Assembly (NCBI RefSeq): GCF_027257975.1
Contig: NZ_JANZKX010000001.1
Coordinates: 186,001-250,000, forward strand
Direction: 5' to 3'
Length of the DNA: 64,000 bases
DNA from: Pelomonas sp. BJYL3
Lineage (GTDB): Bacteria; Pseudomonadota; Gammaproteobacteria; Burkholderiales; Burkholderiaceae_C
The notes under the pieces are model-generated. The model did not search any database, was not told the DNA's origin, and saw only the letters and a program-made list of their open reading frames with translations. The position numbers were made by a program, and so were the translations under genes. Shown here in pieces: positions 11,773 through 20,954 of this stretch (the stretch's first letter is position 1; each line of letters starts with the position of its first letter).

Positions 11773-13143
11773 TCAGTGCAGACCCAGCTTGCGGGTCACG
11801 TCGTTGGAAAGGGCCAGAGCCATCATCAGCAGCATCAGGAAGAAACCGGCGCGCTGCAGCCGCTCCAGCCACCACTCGGACACGGGGCGGCCGCTCAGAC
11901 CCTCGAAAAGATAATACATCAGGTGCCCCCCATCGAGCATGGGCAGCGGCAGCAGGTTCAGGACGCCTAAGCCGACGCTAAGCATGGCCAGCAGGCTCAG
12001 GTACTGGTACAGGCCCACGCGAGCGGCCTGCCCGGCGGCATCGGCAATGGTGATGGGGCCGCTGAGGTTCTTCAGCGAAGCCTGGCCGATCAGCATGCGA
12101 CCGAAGATCTTGAGCGTCATCCAGGACTGCTCCCAGGTCTTGCGCAGGCCGATCAGCAGGGCGTCATCCAGGGCGTGGCGCACCAGCACCGTCTGGGGCG
12201 CCGCGCCCACGAGGGCCTGGATGCGGCCGATGCGGGATTCGCCCTCCACCACCACGGCAGGCGTGACCTCCAGAGACAAGACCTGACCCCGGCGCTCGAT
12301 CCGCCACTGCTGCGCCTGCGCGGCGGGCGTCTGGGCATGGGCGCGGATGCCGGCGATCAGCTGCGCGGCATCGGTCACCATGCGGCCATCCACCTCGAGC
12401 ACGCGGTCGCCCGCCTGCAGGCCGGCCTGCTCGGCCGGGCCGCCTGGCGCGACCTCGCCGATCACCGGCTCGCGCAGCGGGCCTCCCAGGCCCAGACGGG
12501 TCATGGCAGCCAGGTCCGGCTCACGGGTGCCCAGCTCGGCCATGTCCAGGCGGACCTCGCGCCGGCCGTGGCCGTTGGCATCGGCCAGCTGCAGGCTCAG
12601 TACCGACTGCTCGGTGATGGCCTCGATCACCGGCCATTGCAGCTCCGCCGCGGAGGCGATGTCCTGCCAGGCGCGGCCGTCCAGGGCGATGGCCATCACC
12701 CGGTCGCCGGCGCGCATGCCGGCGCGTTCGGCCAGCCCACCGGGCTTGGGCGAGCCCAGCAGGGCCAGCGGCTCCTGCTGCCCCATCCAGGCCAGGCTGG
12801 CGAAGAGCACGATGGCCAGCAGGAAGTTGGCCACCGGCCCGGCTGCGACGATGGCTGCCCGCTGCCGCAGGGGTTTGAGGTTGAAGGCCTGGTCGCGCTG
12901 GTCGGCGGGCACGGGCCCTTCGCGTTCGTCCAGCATGCGCACATAGCCGCCCAGAGGCAGCGCAGACAGCGTGAATTCGGTCGAGTCAGCCGTACGCTGG
13001 CGGCGCCAGATGACGCGGCCGAAGCCCAGAGAGAAGCGCAGCACCTTGACGCCGCAGGCCCGCGCGACGCTGAAGTGGCCGTACTCGTGCACGAGGATCA
13101 GCACCCCCAGCGCCAGGACAAAGGCCACCACTTCCAGCACCAT
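11773..13143 (-). CDS. rseP: Site-2 intramembrane zinc protease RseP
   Basis: A 456-residue inner-membrane metalloprotease that cleaves anti-sigma factors of the RseA type and cleared signal peptides, linking envelope stress to transcription. The zinc motif HEYGH is at residues 19-23 in the first membrane helix. The central periplasmic part contains two PDZ domains (GDRVMAIALDGRAWQ; GDRVLEVDGRMVTDA). The third metal ligand lies in LPMLDGGHLMYYLFE near the C-terminus. The start overlaps the dxr stop by 1 nt. Placement between dxr and bamA is standard. Confidence 0.96.
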   Translation of the reverse strand: MVLEVVAFVLALGVLILVHEYGHFSVARACGVKVLRFSLGFGRVIWRRQRTADSTEFTLSALPLGGYVRMLDEREGPVPADQRDQAFNLKPLRQRAAIVAAGPVANFLLAIVLFASLAWMGQQEPLALLGSPKPGGLAERAGMRAGDRVMAIALDGRAWQDIASAAELQWPVIEAITEQSVLSLQLADANGHGRREVRLDMAELGTREPDLAAMTRLGLGGPLREPVIGEVAPGGPAEQAGLQAGDRVLEVDGRMVTDAAQLIAGIRAHAQTPAAQAQQWRIERRGQVLSLEVTPAVVVEGESRIGRIQALVGAAPQTVLVRHALDDALLIGLRKTWEQSWMTLKIFGRMLIGQASLKNLSGPITIADAAGQAARVGLYQYLSLLAMLSVGLGVLNLLPLPMLDGGHLMYYLFEGLSGRPVSEWWLERLQRAGFFLMLLMMALALSNDVTRKLGLH

Positions 13144-14339
13144 CAGGCCCTCAGCTTTTCAATGCGCTCGCGCGCGGCCTGCCGCGCCTGGGCGTCCAGG
13201 GCCAGCAGCCCTTCCAGCGACTGGCACTGGCCGGCCTGCGGATGCACCGTCGCCAGCACCTCGGCATTGAGCGCATGAATCTGGTCGAAGCGCAGGTGCC
13301 GGTCCAGGAAGGCGGCCACCGCCTCTTCGTTGGCGGCGTTGAGCACGGCCGTCGCCCCCTCCTCGGCCTTCAGGGCCTGCCAGGACAGGTACAGGCCGGG
13401 GAAGCGACGCTCGTCGGCCTCCTCGAAGCTGAGATCCTTGCCGGCCAGCAGGTCCAGGCGCGAAGCGCCGGACTCGATGCGCGCCGGGAAGGACAGTGCA
13501 TACGCAATGGGCACGCGCATGTCCGGCGTGCCCAGCTGGGCCAGCACGGAGTTGTCGCGGCAGACCACCATGGAGTGGATGATGCTCTGCGGGTGGATCA
13601 GCACGCGGATCTGCTCGGGCTTGAGATTGAAGAGCCAGCGCGCCTCGATGACCTCCAGCGCCTTGTTCATCATGGTCGCGGAGTCCACCGAGATCTTGCG
13701 ACCCATCACCCAGTTCGGGTGAGCACAGGCCTGCTCGGGCGTGACCTCGGCCAGCGTCGCCGGATCACGCTGGCGGAAGGGGCCTCCGGAGGCCGTCAGC
13801 ACGATGTGGTCGATGCGCTGAGCCCAGGTCGAGCGGTCCTCGGGCAGGCACTGGAAGATGGCCGAGTGTTCGGAATCCACCGGCAGCAGCGTGGCCCCGC
13901 CCTGCTCCACCGCCTGCATGAACAGCGCACCGCCGACGACGATGGCTTCCTTGTTCGCCAGCATCAGGCGCTTGCCCGCGCGCGCGGCGGCCAGGCAGGG
14001 CGCAAGGCCCGCGGCGCCCACGATGGCCGCCATCACCGCATCCACCTCGGGATGGGCGGCGACCTCGCTGAGCGCCTGCACGCCACTGAGCACCTCGGTG
14101 CGGCTGCCCTGCTCGCGCAGCAGGCGGCGCAGTTCCAGGGCTGCGGTCTCCTCGGGCATCACGGCGAAGCGGGGCTTCCACTGCAGGCACTGGGCCAGCA
14201 GTGCGTCCACGCGGCTCATGGCACTGAGGGCGAAGACCTCGTACTGCTCGGGGTGGCGCGCCAGCACGTCCAGCGTGTTGGTGCCGATGGAGCCGGTCGA
14301 GCCCAGCACGCAGACGCGCTGACGGCGGGAAGTGTTCAT
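13143..14339 (-). CDS. dxr: 1-deoxy-D-xylulose-5-phosphate reductoisomerase
   Basis: The committed step of the MEP isoprenoid pathway: rearranges and reduces DXP to MEP with NADPH. The 398-residue protein has the NADPH-binding GSTGSIGTNTLDVL at 13-26, the catalytic region LPVDSEHSAIFQCL, TASGGPFR, and NWVMGRKISVDSATMMNK for metal and substrate binding. It overlaps cdsA by 4 nt (ATGA). The later pathway enzyme ispG is also in this window at 37-38 kb. Confidence 0.97.
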   Translation of the reverse strand: MNTSRRQRVCVLGSTGSIGTNTLDVLARHPEQYEVFALSAMSRVDALLAQCLQWKPRFAVMPEETAALELRRLLREQGSRTEVLSGVQALSEVAAHPEVDAVMAAIVGAAGLAPCLAAARAGKRLMLANKEAIVVGGALFMQAVEQGGATLLPVDSEHSAIFQCLPEDRSTWAQRIDHIVLTASGGPFRQRDPATLAEVTPEQACAHPNWVMGRKISVDSATMMNKALEVIEARWLFNLKPEQIRVLIHPQSIIHSMVVCRDNSVLAQLGTPDMRVPIAYALSFPARIESGASRLDLLAGKDLSFEEADERRFPGLYLSWQALKAEEGATAVLNAANEEAVAAFLDRHLRFDQIHALNAEVLATVHPQAGQCQSLEGLLALDAQARQAARERIEKLRA

Positions 14340-15181
14340 GCGACGAGGGAGTTCAGGGCCAGCGCCAGCGGGAACACCGGCAGCAAGGCATCAACACGGT
14401 CCAGCACGCCGCCATGGCCTGGCAGCAGCTGGCTGCTGTCCTTGGCGCCCACGGCACGCTTGATGAGGGATTCGAAGAGATCGCCGACCACGCTCATGGC
14501 CGACAGGAAGACCAGGGCCAGCAGGCCCAGCGGCAGGCCCAGGCCCTTCAGCAGGCGGGCGTAGAGGCTGGGGCCGTCTGCCGCGATGCGCGGCTCCAGG
14601 GCGAAGGTCCAGGCCAGGCCCAGCAGCAGCACGGCCGCCATGCCGGTCCAGACGCCCTCCCAGCTCTTGCCCGGGCTGATGGCCGGGGCCAGCTTGCGCC
14701 GGCCCAGGGTGCGGCCGCCGAAGTAGGCGAAGACGTCGGCCACCCACACCAGGCAGAAGACCGAGAGGATGAAGTTCAGGCCCAGTCCGCGCGCCGAGGC
14801 GATGGCCGCCCACGCGGCCCACAGCAGCACGAAGCCCAGCACCACGCGGCCCGCCAGCGGCAGGCGCGGCCAGCCCGCAGGCCCCAGGCGCAGGGCCTGG
14901 GACGAGCCCAGCACCCAGGCAGCGCCCACCACCCACCACAGGGCGGCAGGCAGGGAGGCAAGACCTGGCCCCAGCAGGGTGAACAGGCACAGGCCGGCCA
15001 GCGCCCCACCCATCAGCAGCGAGGCAGGCTGGGCCAGGCCGTTGAGCCGCCCCCATTCCCAGCCGCCCGCGGCGATCAGGACCAGGGTCACGGCCGCGAA
15101 GGGCCAGGGCGAGCCAGCGAACAGTGCCGGCAGCAGGATGGCCAGCAGCACGATGGCCGTGATGATGCGGGTTCCGAGCAC
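14336..15181 (-). CDS. cdsA: Phosphatidate cytidylyltransferase (GTG start)
   Basis: Makes CDP-diacylglycerol from CTP and phosphatidic acid, the precursor of all phospholipids. The 281-residue integral membrane protein has about eight hydrophobic segments, and its C-terminal CdsA signature is clear (KRAVGAKDSSQLLPGHGG then LDRVD). The start is the GTG at 15181, which follows the uppS TGA with no gap; there is no in-frame ATG at the N-terminus. The uppS-cdsA-dxr order is typical. Confidence 0.95.
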   Translation of the reverse strand: MLGTRIITAIVLLAILLPALFAGSPWPFAAVTLVLIAAGGWEWGRLNGLAQPASLLMGGALAGLCLFTLLGPGLASLPAALWWVVGAAWVLGSSQALRLGPAGWPRLPLAGRVVLGFVLLWAAWAAIASARGLGLNFILSVFCLVWVADVFAYFGGRTLGRRKLAPAISPGKSWEGVWTGMAAVLLLGLAWTFALEPRIAADGPSLYARLLKGLGLPLGLLALVFLSAMSVVGDLFESLIKRAVGAKDSSQLLPGHGGVLDRVDALLPVFPLALALNSLVA

Positions 15182-15907
15182 TCAGGCCTCCAGGGCGGCT
15201 TCCGCCTTCACGCCGCCGAAGCGGCGGTCGCGCTCGCGGAAGGCGGCGATGGCCGCATCCAGCTGCGCTTCACCGAAGTCGGGCCACAGGCAGTCCGAGA
15301 AGACGAGCTCGCTGTACGCCGCCTGCCACAGCAGGAAGTTGCTGATGCGGACCTCGCCGCCCGTGCGGATGAAGAGGTCCGGATCCGGCGCATAGCTCAT
15401 GGCCATGAACTCGGACAGCTTGGCTTCGCTGAGCTCCTCGGGCTTCACGCCGGCCTGCATGGCTGCACGTGCCGCCTGCACGATGTCCCAGCGGCCGCCA
15501 TAGTTGAAGGCCACGTTGAGCGTGAGCTTGCTGTTGTGCCGCGTGGAGGACTCCGCCTCGTTCCAGGCATTGCGCAGCTTCTCGGAGACCGCGTCGCGGT
15601 CGCCCACGATGCGGATGCGCACGCCCATGGCACCCATGCGGGCCAGGTAGCGCGACACCGCCGCGAGCACCAGGCCCATCAGGCCGGAGACCTCATCGGA
15701 GGGGCGCTTCCAGTTCTCGCTGGAGAAGGCGAACACCGTGAGGTGCTCGATGTTGCGATCGATGCAGGCCTGGACGATGCGTACCAGCGCGTCCACGCCC
15801 TGCTTGTGGCCGAAGAAGCGCGGGAGGAAGCGCTTCTTCGCCCAGCGGCCGTTGCCATCCATGACGATGGCCACATGGCGGGGAACCGCCTTGTTCTGAT
15901 CCGTCAC
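15182..15907 (-). CDS. uppS: Undecaprenyl diphosphate synthase (GTG start)
   Basis: A cis-prenyltransferase that builds the C55 lipid carrier used for peptidoglycan and O-antigen. The 241 residues include the catalytic IVMDGNGRWAKKR (Asp 17), GHKQGVD, VFAFSSENWKRP, and the C-terminal DLFIRTGGEVRISNFLLWQ. The start is the GTG at 15907, 13 nt after frr, with no strong Shine-Dalgarno. It is therefore likely translated by coupling or re-initiation. Confidence 0.95.
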   Translation of the reverse strand: MTDQNKAVPRHVAIVMDGNGRWAKKRFLPRFFGHKQGVDALVRIVQACIDRNIEHLTVFAFSSENWKRPSDEVSGLMGLVLAAVSRYLARMGAMGVRIRIVGDRDAVSEKLRNAWNEAESSTRHNSKLTLNVAFNYGGRWDIVQAARAAMQAGVKPEELSEAKLSEFMAMSYAPDPDLFIRTGGEVRISNFLLWQAAYSELVFSDCLWPDFGEAQLDAAIAAFRERDRRFGGVKAEAALEA

Positions 15908-15920
15908 GACGCGTGCGGGC

Positions 15921-16481
15921 TCAGACGGCCAGGATCTCGGCTTCCTTGGCCGCGATCAGCTTGTCGATGTCGCCGATCACGCGATCGGTCAGCTTCTGCA
16001 CTTCGTCCTGCGAGCGGCGCTCGTCGTCCTCGGTGATGGCCTTGTCCTTCTGCAGCTTCTTGGCCTGCTCGTTGGCGTCGCGGCGCAGGTTGCGCACGGC
16101 CACCTTGGCGTCCTCGCCGGCGCTCTTGACGACCTTGGTCAGGTCGCGGCGGCGCTCTTCAGTCAGCGGGGGCATCGGCACGCGGATCAGGTCGCCCTGG
16201 GCCGAGGGGTTCAGGCCCAGGTCCGACTCGCGGATGGCCTTCTCGATCTTGGGACCCATGCCCTTTTCCCAGGGCTGGACGCTGATGGTGCGGGCGTCCA
16301 GCAGACTCACGTTGGCGACCTGCGAGATGGGCACGGGCGAACCGTAGTAATCCACATGGACCTGGTCCAGGATGCCCGGGTGAGCCCGGCCGGTGCGGAT
16401 CTTCTGCAGTTCGGTCTTGAAGGACTCGACCGTCTTGGCCATCTTGGCCTCGGCGTTCTTCTTGATGTCAGCAATGCTCAT
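15921..16481 (-). CDS. frr: Ribosome recycling factor
   Basis: Splits post-termination ribosomes together with EF-G. From the ATG at 16481 ([14 protein letters not shown]) the protein is 186 residues, the family length. AAGG lies 9 nt upstream. A TTG three codons earlier is in frame but less likely. Domain I helices and the conserved [19 protein letters not shown] and [20 protein letters not shown] stretches are present. It follows pyrH, as in nearly all proteobacteria. Confidence 0.96.
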   Translation of the reverse strand: MSIADIKKNAEAKMAKTVESFKTELQKIRTGRAHPGILDQVHVDYYGSPVPISQVANVSLLDARTISVQPWEKGMGPKIEKAIRESDLGLNPSAQGDLIRVPMPPLTEERRRDLTKVVKSAGEDAKVAVRNLRRDANEQAKKLQKDKAITEDDERRSQDEVQKLTDRVIGDIDKLIAAKEAEILAV

Positions 16482-16531
16482 GATGCTCAACCTTGTTCAG
16501 GAATGGACCCGGGCTCAACGCGCCAGGACGC

Positions 16532-17242
16532 TCAAACGTGGACCAGGGTGCCCTCGTCTTCGCCCATGACCACGCGCTTGAGCGCGCCGGCCTTGAAGAT
16601 ACTGAAGACCTTGATGGGCAGCTTCTGGTCGCGGCACAGGGCGAACGCGGTGGCGTCCAGCACCTGCAGATTCTTGGTGATCGCCTCGTCGAAGCTGATG
16701 CGGGCGTAGCGGGTGGCCGTGGGGTCCTTCTTCGGGTCGGCGGTGTAGACGCCATCGACCTTGGTGGCCTTCAGCATGATCTCGGCACCGATCTCGGCGC
16801 CGCGCAGCGCGGCGGCGGTGTCGGTGGTGAAGAAGGGATTGCCGGTGCCGGCCGCGAAGACGACGACCTTGCCCTCTTCCAGGTACTGCAGCGCCTTGGG
16901 GCGCACATAGGGCTCGACCACCTGCTCGATGCTGATGGCGGACATCACGCGGGCCGTCATGCCTTCCTGGCGCATGGTGTCGGCCAGGGCCAGGGAGTTC
17001 ATCACCGTGGCCAGCATGCCCATGTAGTCGGCGGTGGCGCGGTCCATGCCGACCGAGCCGCCGGCCACGCCGCGGAAGATGTTGCCGCCGCCGATCACGA
17101 CGGCCACTTCCACACCCAGCTGCGTCACCTCCTGGATCTCGCGCACCATGCGCACGATGGTGGCGCGGTTGATGCCGTAGGCGTCATCGCCCATCAGGGC
17201 TTCACCGGAAAGTTTGAGCAGGATGCGTTTGTGCGCGGGCAT
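16532..17242 (-). CDS. pyrH: UMP kinase
   Basis: Phosphorylates UMP to UDP; bacterial UMP kinases are hexamers controlled by GTP and UTP. The ATG at 17242 gives 236 residues starting [18 protein letters not shown], the family N-terminus. Other landmarks are [44 protein letters not shown] and [13 protein letters not shown]. It lies downstream of tsf across a 198-nt gap that contains a terminator-like hairpin. Confidence 0.96.
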   Translation of the reverse strand: MPAHKRILLKLSGEALMGDDAYGINRATIVRMVREIQEVTQLGVEVAVVIGGGNIFRGVAGGSVGMDRATADYMGMLATVMNSLALADTMRQEGMTARVMSAISIEQVVEPYVRPKALQYLEEGKVVVFAAGTGNPFFTTDTAAALRGAEIGAEIMLKATKVDGVYTADPKKDPTATRYARISFDEAITKNLQVLDATAFALCRDQKLPIKVFSIFKAGALKRVVMGEDEGTLVHV

Positions 17243-17315
17243 TGTGTCCTCGTCGTGGGTGGTGGGGTTGCCGCGATGCCGGGGAGAGCTCCTCCCCGAC
17301 CGCAGGCGCAAGTGT

Positions 17316-17338
17316 AAAGGGCGCCAGAGGCGCCCTTT
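17316..17338 (-). terminator. Hairpin after tsf
   Basis: AAAGGGCGCC (17316-17325) and GGCGCCCTTT (17329-17338) form a perfect 10-bp stem with an AGA loop. On the minus strand the tail is ACACTT, so the T tract is weak. It would end or attenuate the rpsB-tsf transcript before pyrH. Confidence 0.55.
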
Positions 17339-17440
17339 GTTTCCAGCCGTCGCAGTGAATCAAGGAATTTGGGGGCTCCCCCCTCATTCCCAGGTCACGC
17401 CGAGCGGCAGGCCAGGCTCGTCAGCCCGGCCAGAAGACGC

Positions 17441-18352
17441 TCAGGCGTTCTTGGCAGCGGCAGCCGCTTCGGCAGCAGCCTTCTGGGCGGCCACTTCGGC
17501 GGCGAAGTCGTCGACCTTCTTCTCGATGCCTTCGCCGACCACGTACAGGGTGAAGCTCTTCACCGCGGTGGCCTTTTCCTTCAGCATGGCGGCGACGGTC
17601 TGCTTGCCGTCGGCGGCCTTCACGAAGACCTGATCCAGCAGCGAGACTTCCTTCAGGAACTTCTGCACCGAGCCTTCGACCATCTTGGCGACGATGTCGG
17701 CGGGCTTGCCGGACTCGGCAGCCTTCTCTTCGGCGATCTTGCGCTCCTTGGCGACCAGCTCGGCCGGCACTTCGGCGGAGGACAGGGCGGCCGGCTTCAT
17801 GGCGGCCACGTGCATGGCGACGTCCTTGGCGGCGACGTCATCGCCGTCGAACTCGACCATCACGCCGATGCGAGTGCCGTGCAGGTAGGAGACCAGCTTG
17901 CCACCCTCGTAGCGCTTGAAGCGGCGGATGGTCATGTTCTCGCCGATCTTGCCGATCAGGCCCTTGCGCACGTCTTCCACGGTCGGGCCGAAGCCTTCCT
18001 GGGACAGGGGCAGTGCCGACAGGGCGTCGACGTCAGCGGGGTTCTTCTCGGCAACCAGGCCGGCCAGGGCGTTCACGAAGGCCAGGAAGGCGTCGTTCTT
18101 GGAGACGAAGTCGGTCTCGCAGTTGACTTCGATCAGGGCGCCGGCGCCACCGACGACGGCAGCCGCCACCACGCCTTCGGCGGTGATGCGGGAAGCAGCC
18201 TTGCCAGCCTTGTTGCCCAGCTTGACGCGCAGGATTTCCTCAGCGCGGGTCAGGTCGCCGTCGGCTTCGGTCAGGGCCTTCTTGCACTCCATCATGGGAG
18301 CGTCGGTACGGGCGCGCAGCTCGGCGACCATGCTTGCGGTAATAGCAGCCAT
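17441..18352 (-). CDS. tsf: Elongation factor Ts
   Basis: Guanine-nucleotide exchange factor for EF-Tu. The 303-residue protein starts with the UBA-like N-terminal domain ([21 protein letters not shown]), then [24 protein letters not shown] of the core, the coiled-coil motif, and an Ala/Lys-rich C-terminus. It is cotranscribed with rpsB, but a strong hairpin with a T run lies between the two genes. Start ATG at 18352. Confidence 0.97.
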   Translation of the reverse strand: MAAITASMVAELRARTDAPMMECKKALTEADGDLTRAEEILRVKLGNKAGKAASRITAEGVVAAAVVGGAGALIEVNCETDFVSKNDAFLAFVNALAGLVAEKNPADVDALSALPLSQEGFGPTVEDVRKGLIGKIGENMTIRRFKRYEGGKLVSYLHGTRIGVMVEFDGDDVAAKDVAMHVAAMKPAALSSAEVPAELVAKERKIAEEKAAESGKPADIVAKMVEGSVQKFLKEVSLLDQVFVKAADGKQTVAAMLKEKATAVKSFTLYVVGEGIEKKVDDFAAEVAAQKAAAEAAAAAKNA

Positions 18353-18412
18353 TTCAATCTCCGTTGGACTGGGAGCCGACGCAGCGGCTCCTCAAATACA
18401 GATTCAGCGTGG

Positions 18413-18435
18413 AAAAAAGGGGCTGAATCAGCCCC
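18413..18435 (-). terminator. Intrinsic terminator/attenuator between rpsB and tsf
   Basis: On the minus strand GGGGCTGATTCAGCCCC is followed at once by TTTTTT (18418 down to 18413). This is a complete Rho-independent terminator placed between rpsB and tsf. It would make S2 message more abundant than EF-Ts message unless read through. An intergenic attenuator is also described for rpsB-tsf in E. coli. Confidence 0.75.
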
Positions 18436-18457
18436 TGGTGAGCAAGTGCCGAAGGGC

Positions 18458-19204
18458 TCAGGCGCCTTCGTTCACTTCCACGAACTCGTCGCCGTCGGCG
18501 GCAACAGCCTGCACCAGCTCGGCGGTGCTGTTGGCACGGCCTTCCAGCACGGCGTCAGCCACGGCCTTGGCGTACAGGGCGACAGCCTTGGCGGAGTCGT
18601 CGTTGCCGGGGATGACGTAGTCAATGCCTTCGGGCGAGTGGTTGGTGTCAACCACGCCGATCACGGGAATGCCCAGCTTCTTGGCTTCGGCGATGGCGAT
18701 CTTGTGGTAGCCAACGTCGATCACGAACATGGCGTCCGGCAGGGCAGCCATGTCCTGGATGCCGCCGATGTTCTTTTCCAGCTTGGCCAGCTCGCGCTGG
18801 AACATCAGGGCTTCCTTCTTGATGGCGGGCTGGGTGCCGTTCTCGACTTGAGCCTGCATGTCCTTCAGGTTCTTCAGCGAGCCCTTGACCGTCTTGAAGT
18901 TGGTCAGCATGCCGCCCAGCCAGCGCTGGTCGACGAAGGGAACGCCGGCGCGCTGGGCTTCAGCGGCCACGATCTCGCGGGCTTGACGCTTGGTACCGAT
19001 CATCAGGATCGTGCCGCGCTTGGCCGACAGCTGGCGCACGAACTTCAGAGCTTCCTCGAACTTGGGCAGCGTCTTTTCGAGGTTGATGATGTGGATCTTG
19101 TTGCGATGGCCGTAAATGAACGGGGCCATCTTGGGGTTCCAGAAGCGGGTTTGGTGACCGAAGTGGACACCGGCTTCCAGCATTTCGCGCATCGTGACGG
19201 ACAT
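18458..19204 (-). CDS. rpsB: 30S ribosomal protein S2
   Basis: A 248-residue small-subunit protein. From the ATG at 19204 it reads [20 protein letters not shown], the universal S2 N-terminus, followed by [26 protein letters not shown] and the C-terminal [19 protein letters not shown]. In-frame sequence upstream to 19399 is untranslated leader, not protein. It heads the whole rpsB-to-rlmB-like cluster. Confidence 0.98.
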   Translation of the reverse strand: MSVTMREMLEAGVHFGHQTRFWNPKMAPFIYGHRNKIHIINLEKTLPKFEEALKFVRQLSAKRGTILMIGTKRQAREIVAAEAQRAGVPFVDQRWLGGMLTNFKTVKGSLKNLKDMQAQVENGTQPAIKKEALMFQRELAKLEKNIGGIQDMAALPDAMFVIDVGYHKIAIAEAKKLGIPVIGVVDTNHSPEGIDYVIPGNDDSAKAVALYAKAVADAVLEGRANSTAELVQAVAADGDEFVEVNEGA

Positions 19205-19638
19205 GAAGTAACTCCGAAGGTTGGTTCTAAAATCCAGCTCGAATCGCGTCGCAGCACAGGGCAAGAAAAAAGCCCGCTCCTTGAGCCGCCACGACACGAC
19301 ACCTTTCGATTGCCGGGTTTGCGATTTGTCTGCCGAGATCGCCCCACCGGACCACCGCAACGCAAGCCAAGCCAAGGAAAGCCAAGGCGGGGCTAGCACA
19401 CAGGATCCGGATTGAGTTGCTGAAGTCGCTCACACAGCTGCTAACGCAGTTGCCAACGCAGTCTTCAGCATGCAGTACCCGGCAAAACCCAAAGAGTATA
19501 GCACGACTGATGTCCCTCCCTTTCGCCCGCCGCACGCGCCGTGCGGCACCCCTGCCCTGCGCCCGTCTGCCGCGCGCCCCTGAATCCCTCCTCCCCAGCG
19601 CAGACGCGCAGCGGCAGGCACTGACGGCGAGGTCCTGA
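19205..19638. promoter_or_regulatory. rpsB leader and divergent promoter region
   Basis: 434 nt without a gene. On the minus strand TGCTATACT (19495-19503) is an extended -10 promoter element; no matching -35 stands upstream, as is common for extended -10 promoters. It would give an rpsB leader of roughly 280 nt. In gammaproteobacteria the rpsB leader binds S2 for autoregulation; I did not recognise that structure here. The plus-strand gene at 19639 must also start in this region, but no clear promoter was seen for it. Confidence 0.45.
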
Positions 19639-20940
19639 ATGGAAGTCGCCATCGTCGGCGCCGGCCTCACCGGCGTCCATGCGGCCCTGGAACTGGCCGC
19701 CCAGGGCCATGCCGTGGTCGTGTTCGAGCGCAGTGGCAGCGTGGCCGCCGAATCCAGCTTTGCCCAGGGCGGGCTCTGCGCCCCGGCCCTCAGTCCCGTC
19801 TGGGGCGCCCTGTGCGGCACCCAGGCCCTGGCGCTGCAGTCCAGCGGGCTCTCGGACGCCGGCTGGCGCTGGGCCGCCCGCCAGGCCCGCGGCAAGGGCT
19901 GGACCGAGGCCCGGCAGACCGCCCTCCTCACCCTCGCTCGCCAGAGCCTCGCCCGCTCGGCCCTGCTGCGCAAGCAGCTGCAGCTGGAGCATGAGCGCAG
20001 CGAAGGCCTGCTGCTGCTGATGCGCGACGAGGCCCAGGCCCGCAAGGCCCAGCCCCTCGTGGAGCGCTGGCAGGGCGCGGGGCTGGCCCACCAGTGGCTG
20101 GATGCCGAGGCCTGCCGCCGCCTGGAGCCCGGGCTCAGCCCGGACACGCCTCTGCACGGCGGCTGGCAGCTGAACGAGGCCGAAGCCTGCAACGGCCGCG
20201 AGCTGTGCCTGCTGCTCAAGCAGGCCGCCCAGCGCCTGGGCGCGCATTTCATGTTCCATACCGAAGTCCGGGCCCTGCAAGCCGGCCGGCGCCCTGCCCT
20301 CACCCATGGCCCGGCCGCACAGACCGGGATCGCCGCCGCCGCGCAACGCCAGGAGGCGCTGGCCGCCAGCGGCCCCAGCACCCTGCCCAGCCCACGCGAG
20401 GTACAGACACACAGCTTCGATGCCATCGTGCTGTGCGGCGCGCAGCCCGCTGACCCGCTCCTGGCCCAGCTGGGCCTGAAGCCGGCCCTGCGCCGGGTCT
20501 GGGGCCGCACGCTAACGGCCCCGCTTCGACAGCTCGAGGCCTTCCCCGACCTCGGACCGCGCGCCAACCTGGTCGACGACCGCCACCAGCTGAGCCTCAG
20601 CCGTCTGGGCCAGCGGGTGCGCGTCAGCGGCGGCGCCAGCCTGCAGGCACCCAGTCGCGGCGACAAGGGCTTCGAGCAGCTGCACGAGGTGCTGCACGAC
20701 TGGTTCCCCGGCGCCATCCAGCCTCAGCAGGCCCAGCACTGGCAGGGCAGCCGGCTGATGGTGGCCGACGGCCTGCCCCTGCTGGGCGCCAGCGGCGCCG
20801 AGGGCATCTGGCTGAACCTGGCCCAGGGCGGCCAGGGCGCGGCGCTGGCGGCAGGCGCGGCCCAGCTGATGGCCGCGCTGATCGGCGGCCGCGACCCCGG
20901 CTGGGACCTCAGCCCCTTCTCCGCGGAACGCCTGCGCTGA
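19639..20940 (+). CDS. FAD-dependent D-amino-acid dehydrogenase-like oxidoreductase
   Basis: A 433-residue flavoprotein of the DAO/DadA superfamily. The N-terminal Rossmann motif VAIVGAGLTGVHAALELA binds the FAD ADP moiety, followed by an acidic strand end (VVVFERSG) and SSFAQGGLCAPALSP, which resembles the DadA SFANAG segment. The C-terminal motif GIWLNLAQGGQGAALAAGAA contacts the flavin. Residues about 215-250 form a low-complexity Ala/Pro/Gln insert between strands. The substrate could be a D-amino acid, glycine or sarcosine; sequence does not decide. The ATG at 19639 has GAGG 7-8 nt upstream. It is followed after 14 nt by nnr, so the two probably form an operon. Confidence 0.75.
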   Translation: MEVAIVGAGLTGVHAALELAAQGHAVVVFERSGSVAAESSFAQGGLCAPALSPVWGALCGTQALALQSSGLSDAGWRWAARQARGKGWTEARQTALLTLARQSLARSALLRKQLQLEHERSEGLLLLMRDEAQARKAQPLVERWQGAGLAHQWLDAEACRRLEPGLSPDTPLHGGWQLNEAEACNGRELCLLLKQAAQRLGAHFMFHTEVRALQAGRRPALTHGPAAQTGIAAAAQRQEALAASGPSTLPSPREVQTHSFDAIVLCGAQPADPLLAQLGLKPALRRVWGRTLTAPLRQLEAFPDLGPRANLVDDRHQLSLSRLGQRVRVSGGASLQAPSRGDKGFEQLHEVLHDWFPGAIQPQQAQHWQGSRLMVADGLPLLGASGAEGIWLNLAQGGQGAALAAGAAQLMAALIGGRDPGWDLSPFSAERLR

Positions 20941-20954
20941 GCTAGAGTGGCCGC

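Noticed and set aside
9463-11970. 835-codon plus-strand ORF opposite bamA
   Set aside because: Shadow of bamA and the end of rseP created by GC-rich third positions; composition is His/Gly/Ala-rich with no domain, and bamA is unmistakable.
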